From the NCBI RefSeq assembly GCF_003634935.1, contig NZ_RBXO01000001.1, positions 1,575,501 to 1,639,500 on the forward strand: a stretch of DNA of 64,000 nucleotides. Reading direction: 5' to 3'. This stretch comes from Saccharothrix australiensis (GTDB lineage Bacteria > Actinomycetota > Actinomycetes > Mycobacteriales > Pseudonocardiaceae). Below, in pieces: positions 62,256 to 64,000 of the stretch; positions within the stretch are counted from its first letter, which is position 1, and each line of letters starts with the position of its first letter. Below the pieces are notes generated by a model that was not told the DNA's origin, ran no database searches, and was given only the letters and a program-made list of their open reading frames with translations. The position numbers and the translations under genes are program-made.

Positions 62256-62548
62256 TCAACCCAGCTTCATCCGGTTGACGAGTCCCGTGAGCAACGAGTT
62301 AGGCGCGGTGTGCTGGGTTCGCATCCACGTGAGGACGAGCTGGCGGCTGACGAAGTGGTGCCGCACCTGCTCGGGCGCGATCTGCTCGCGTTCAGCACTA
62401 CGGCGAGGGCGTCGTCCACCCGGTTCCGCTGGTTGTACGCGCGAGCGAGATCCAGCGCGTGGCGAACCTGGCGCTCGGCTGGGAGTCCAGAGGCGTCGAG
62501 CGTCGGGCCCACATGGGAACGATCATGATCGATGCCATGAGCCCCTGC
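62256..62548 (-). pseudogene. C-terminal fragment of an HTH/TPR (Xre-type) regulator, frameshifted
   Basis: Two frames together give one recognisable protein end. One frame gives GPTLDASGLPAERQVRHALDLARAYNQRNRVDDALAVVLNA; from about 62400 the other frame continues EQIAPEQVRHHFVSRQLVLTW...LVNRMKLG and stops at 62256. This is typical of the end of helix-turn-helix regulators with TPR domains. The N-terminal HTH and most TPRs are absent, and the join has a frameshift. Together these show a truncated, decayed gene. A better-preserved relative starts at the right edge of the window. Confidence 0.6.
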
Positions 62549-62680
62549 CTCGCCTTGATCCTCCCCTGACGGGTGGAAGTTCGTTGGATTGCCTATCCGA
62601 AAGATCATTTCAGGTAGGTTTCGCTTGTATGTCTAACGCGGTGGAGCTGAAGTTGGCAGGACCGAGATGCCCATACTATT

Positions 62681-62822
62681 TTACTGACCTTTCTTTGTTG
62701 GGTTGACGGGTGTGAGGCCGGTGTGGGCGAGGAAGCCGGTGAGCAGGTGGAGGTGGCGTTGGACGTGGCGTAGTGCGCTGCGGACGGCGTGGTCGAGTTC
62801 GGTGCGTGGCGTTCGATGAGTC
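62681..62822 (-). pseudogene. Transposase-like 3' fragment
   Basis: On the minus strand an open frame without a start reads RTELDHAVRSALRHVQRHLHLL, then TGFLAHTGLTPVNPTKKGQ and TAA. Its biased, Leu/His-rich end resembles the C-terminus of actinomycete insertion-sequence transposases, but the family could not be identified. Sequence beyond the stop is AT-rich (CCATACTATTTTACTGACC). No terminal inverted repeat was recognised. Confidence 0.35.
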
Positions 62823-62841
62823 AGAATTGTAGTATCAAGAC

Positions 62842-63396
62842 GTGACTGATTACCCCGAGGCCCTACGGTGGACGGTGCACGGCAAACGAGCCGTCTATGA
62901 CAACGAGTGGATCAAGCTCGACCTAGTAGACGTCGAGCCTCCCGACGGTAATCGATTCGAACATCATGTGGTCAAGCTGCATGAAGTCGCTGTTGCACTC
63001 CTCCTGAACGATCATGAAGAGGTGCTAACGCTATGGCGGTATCGGTTCGCTGTTGACCAGTGGGGTTATGAATTGATTGGCGGACTCGTTGAAGAAGGTG
63101 AAAGTCCGGCCACTACCGCTGCGCGGGAAGCTGAAGAAGAGACCGGGTGGCGGCCGATTGGCGAGCCAGAACATATTGCAACGTTCCAGCCATTGCCCGG
63201 CATGGTGGATGCTCCGGTGAATGCCTACATCTGGCGGAAGGCCGAGAAGGTCGGTGAGTCTACCGACGCCGAAGAGGCCGCGCGGATCGAGTGGATTCCG
63301 ATTGATCGGATGTTGGAACTCGTCAAGCGCGGCGAAGTGCTTGGCTCGGGTGCGATCGTGCCGCTGTTGTTCTACCTAGCTTCGCGCAATACCTGA
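62842..63396 (+). CDS. NUDIX hydrolase (intact paralogue, ADP-ribose pyrophosphatase-like)
   Basis: The 184-residue protein starts at GTG 62842. An N-terminal beta domain (WTVHGKRAVYDNEWIKLDLVDVEPPDGNRFEH) is followed by the NUDIX box GLVEEGESPATTAAREAEEETGW near residues 89-111 and a C-terminal EAARIEWIPIDRMLELVKRGEVLGSGAIVPLLFYLASRN. This resembles ADP-ribose/ADP-sugar pyrophosphatases (the GEVLGSGAIVPL end is typical of the NUDIX proteins paired with HTH-TPR regulators). Codon use is clearly less GC-biased than in most of the window (for example GAAGAAGGTGAAAGT). Its 3' end overlaps the convergent HTH-TPR gene by 21 nt. A frameshifted copy is at 59578-60155. Confidence 0.9.
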   Translation: MTDYPEALRWTVHGKRAVYDNEWIKLDLVDVEPPDGNRFEHHVVKLHEVAVALLLNDHEEVLTLWRYRFAVDQWGYELIGGLVEEGESPATTAAREAEEETGWRPIGEPEHIATFQPLPGMVDAPVNAYIWRKAEKVGESTDAEEAARIEWIPIDRMLELVKRGEVLGSGAIVPLLFYLASRNT

Positions 63397-64000
63397 GCCG
63401 CGCGCGTCAGGTAGCTCCAAGTTCGCGAGACGCTGCCGTTGGCGGTCGGAGCCGATTTGAGCCGCGAGGCGACGGGCCTTGCGGGCGTACTCGACGGCCA
63501 TCCTGCTATCGCCGGCGGCAGCGTAAGCAAAGGCTAGGTCAACGAACATTCCGGTCTGCCCGCGGATTGCCGAGGCCGGCGTTGACTCCAGCTTCTGGGC
63601 TGCTGCTTCCAGCTCGTTGATCGCGTCATGGTCGCCTAACCTTAGAAGAGCGCTGCCACGCCACCGAGTCAGATGTCCGTCGTTGAGAAGCAGGAACGGC
63701 ATTTCGGGGTCCAGCGGGTCGTTGGGCATCGGCGTATGAGCATCATCGAACGCACGAAGCGCCTCATCGTGCCTACCGACGGCAGCGAGACCTTCGCCGT
63801 ATGCCGCTGTGAGCCAGGTGCGGAGTAGCGCGGGGGCCCGATTGCCGACCACCTGGCGTGCGTATTCCAGTAGTTCGACGGCTGCGGCGGATTCGCCCAT
63901 GTCCAGGAGGATCACGGCTTGCTGCGCTGTGGCGTGCGCCAGCAGGTTGGGAGAATCTGCTTCTCGGGCCGAGACCTTGGCATCCTCATGGTATTGCCAT
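63376..64000 (-). CDS. TPR-domain (Xre-type) regulator, C-terminal part; gene continues past window
   Basis: The frame stays open to the window edge (WQYHEDAKVSAREADSPNLLAHATAQ...), so the internal GTG at 63915 is not the start. The visible part consists of TPR-like helices: AAVELLEYARQVVG, YGEGLAAVGRHDEALRAFDDAH, HLTRWRGSALLRLGDHDAINELEAAAQKL, FVDLAFAYAAAGDSRMAVEYARKARRLAAQIGSDRQ. It matches the C-terminal half of actinomycete helix-turn-helix regulators with TPR, the HTH being expected beyond 64000. It converges on the intact NUDIX gene. Confidence 0.8.
   Translation of the reverse strand, partial: WQYHEDAKVSAREADSPNLLAHATAQQAVILLDMGESAAAVELLEYARQVVGNRAPALLRTWLTAAYGEGLAAVGRHDEALRAFDDAHTPMPNDPLDPEMPFLLLNDGHLTRWRGSALLRLGDHDAINELEAAAQKLESTPASAIRGQTGMFVDLAFAYAAAGDSRMAVEYARKARRLAAQIGSDRQRQRLANLELPDARGSGIARS

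Overview
The window is very GC-rich, with G/C in almost every third codon position, and uses GTG starts freely. It carries several actinomycete hallmarks: EspG and PPE-like ESX accessory genes, a DUF3558 lipoprotein, two S-adenosyl methyltransferases of the DUF574 type, PucR control next to proline catabolism, and a type I-E style CRISPR repeat. Together these point to a filamentous actinomycete, most likely of the Pseudonocardiaceae (a Saccharothrix, Actinosynnema or Lentzea relative). That placement is inference from gene content and composition; no search was run.

Layout. 1-8 kb: the 3' part of a GlxA-type regulator, two bacterial PH-domain membrane proteins preceded on the same strand by a tiny secreted-peptide ORF, a LuxR/TPR regulator paired with an acyl-CoA synthetase, a 131-bp nearly perfect double palindrome, a decayed FAD oxidoreductase and a MarR gene. 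8-13 kb: a His-rich exported protein, a fused SecDF, a CPA2 antiporter and a lactate 2-monooxygenase-like flavoenzyme. 13-16 kb: an ESX-associated block (EspG, PPE-like protein, DUF3558 lipoprotein, small helical protein) without secretion machinery. 16-22 kb: a terpene-cyclase-fold protein, AraC regulator, nitrilase, secreted GH16 glucanase with a LacI-type operator, and a family A DNA polymerase. 22-29 kb: a STAND-like ATPase with helical repeats, the complete proline-to-glutamate pathway (proline dehydrogenase and P5C dehydrogenase) with a divergent PucR regulator, and a fatty acid desaturase. 29-39 kb: a YidC-like insertase operon, a GAF regulator divergent from an aldehyde dehydrogenase that lacks its catalytic cysteine, a GH20 hexosaminidase with a DasR-like site, and a CYTH-CHAD protein. 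39-44 kb: an HNH endonuclease, then a formyltransferase and an amidohydrolase diverging from an iron-box-like operator, tandem repeats, and a MarR gene. 44-53 kb: two DUF574 methyltransferases flank a three-gene cell-envelope mannosylation/GtrA operon, an OafA-type acyltransferase, a secreted trypsin-like protease and a PAF-acetylhydrolase-like esterase. 53-59.5 kb: NmrA-like, DUF1062, GrpB, SnoaL-like and DUF1330 genes and a large LuxR (LAL) regulator.

From about 59.5 kb the character changes: fewer genes, lower GC in places, broken genes, an isolated six-repeat CRISPR array without cas genes, the 3' half of a tRNA-Arg(TCT) (a probable integration scar), a second palindrome related to the one at 6.5 kb, a transposase-like 3' fragment, and NUDIX/HTH-TPR gene pairs in intact and degraded copies. 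This looks like the left edge of an integrated or decaying island that continues beyond the window.

The best leads for new biology are the peptide/PH-domain operon at 2.2-2.9 kb, the family of large palindromes, the iron-box divergon at 41 kb, the cysteine-less aldehyde dehydrogenase at 34 kb, and the CRISPR/tRNA-scar region at 60-62 kb.
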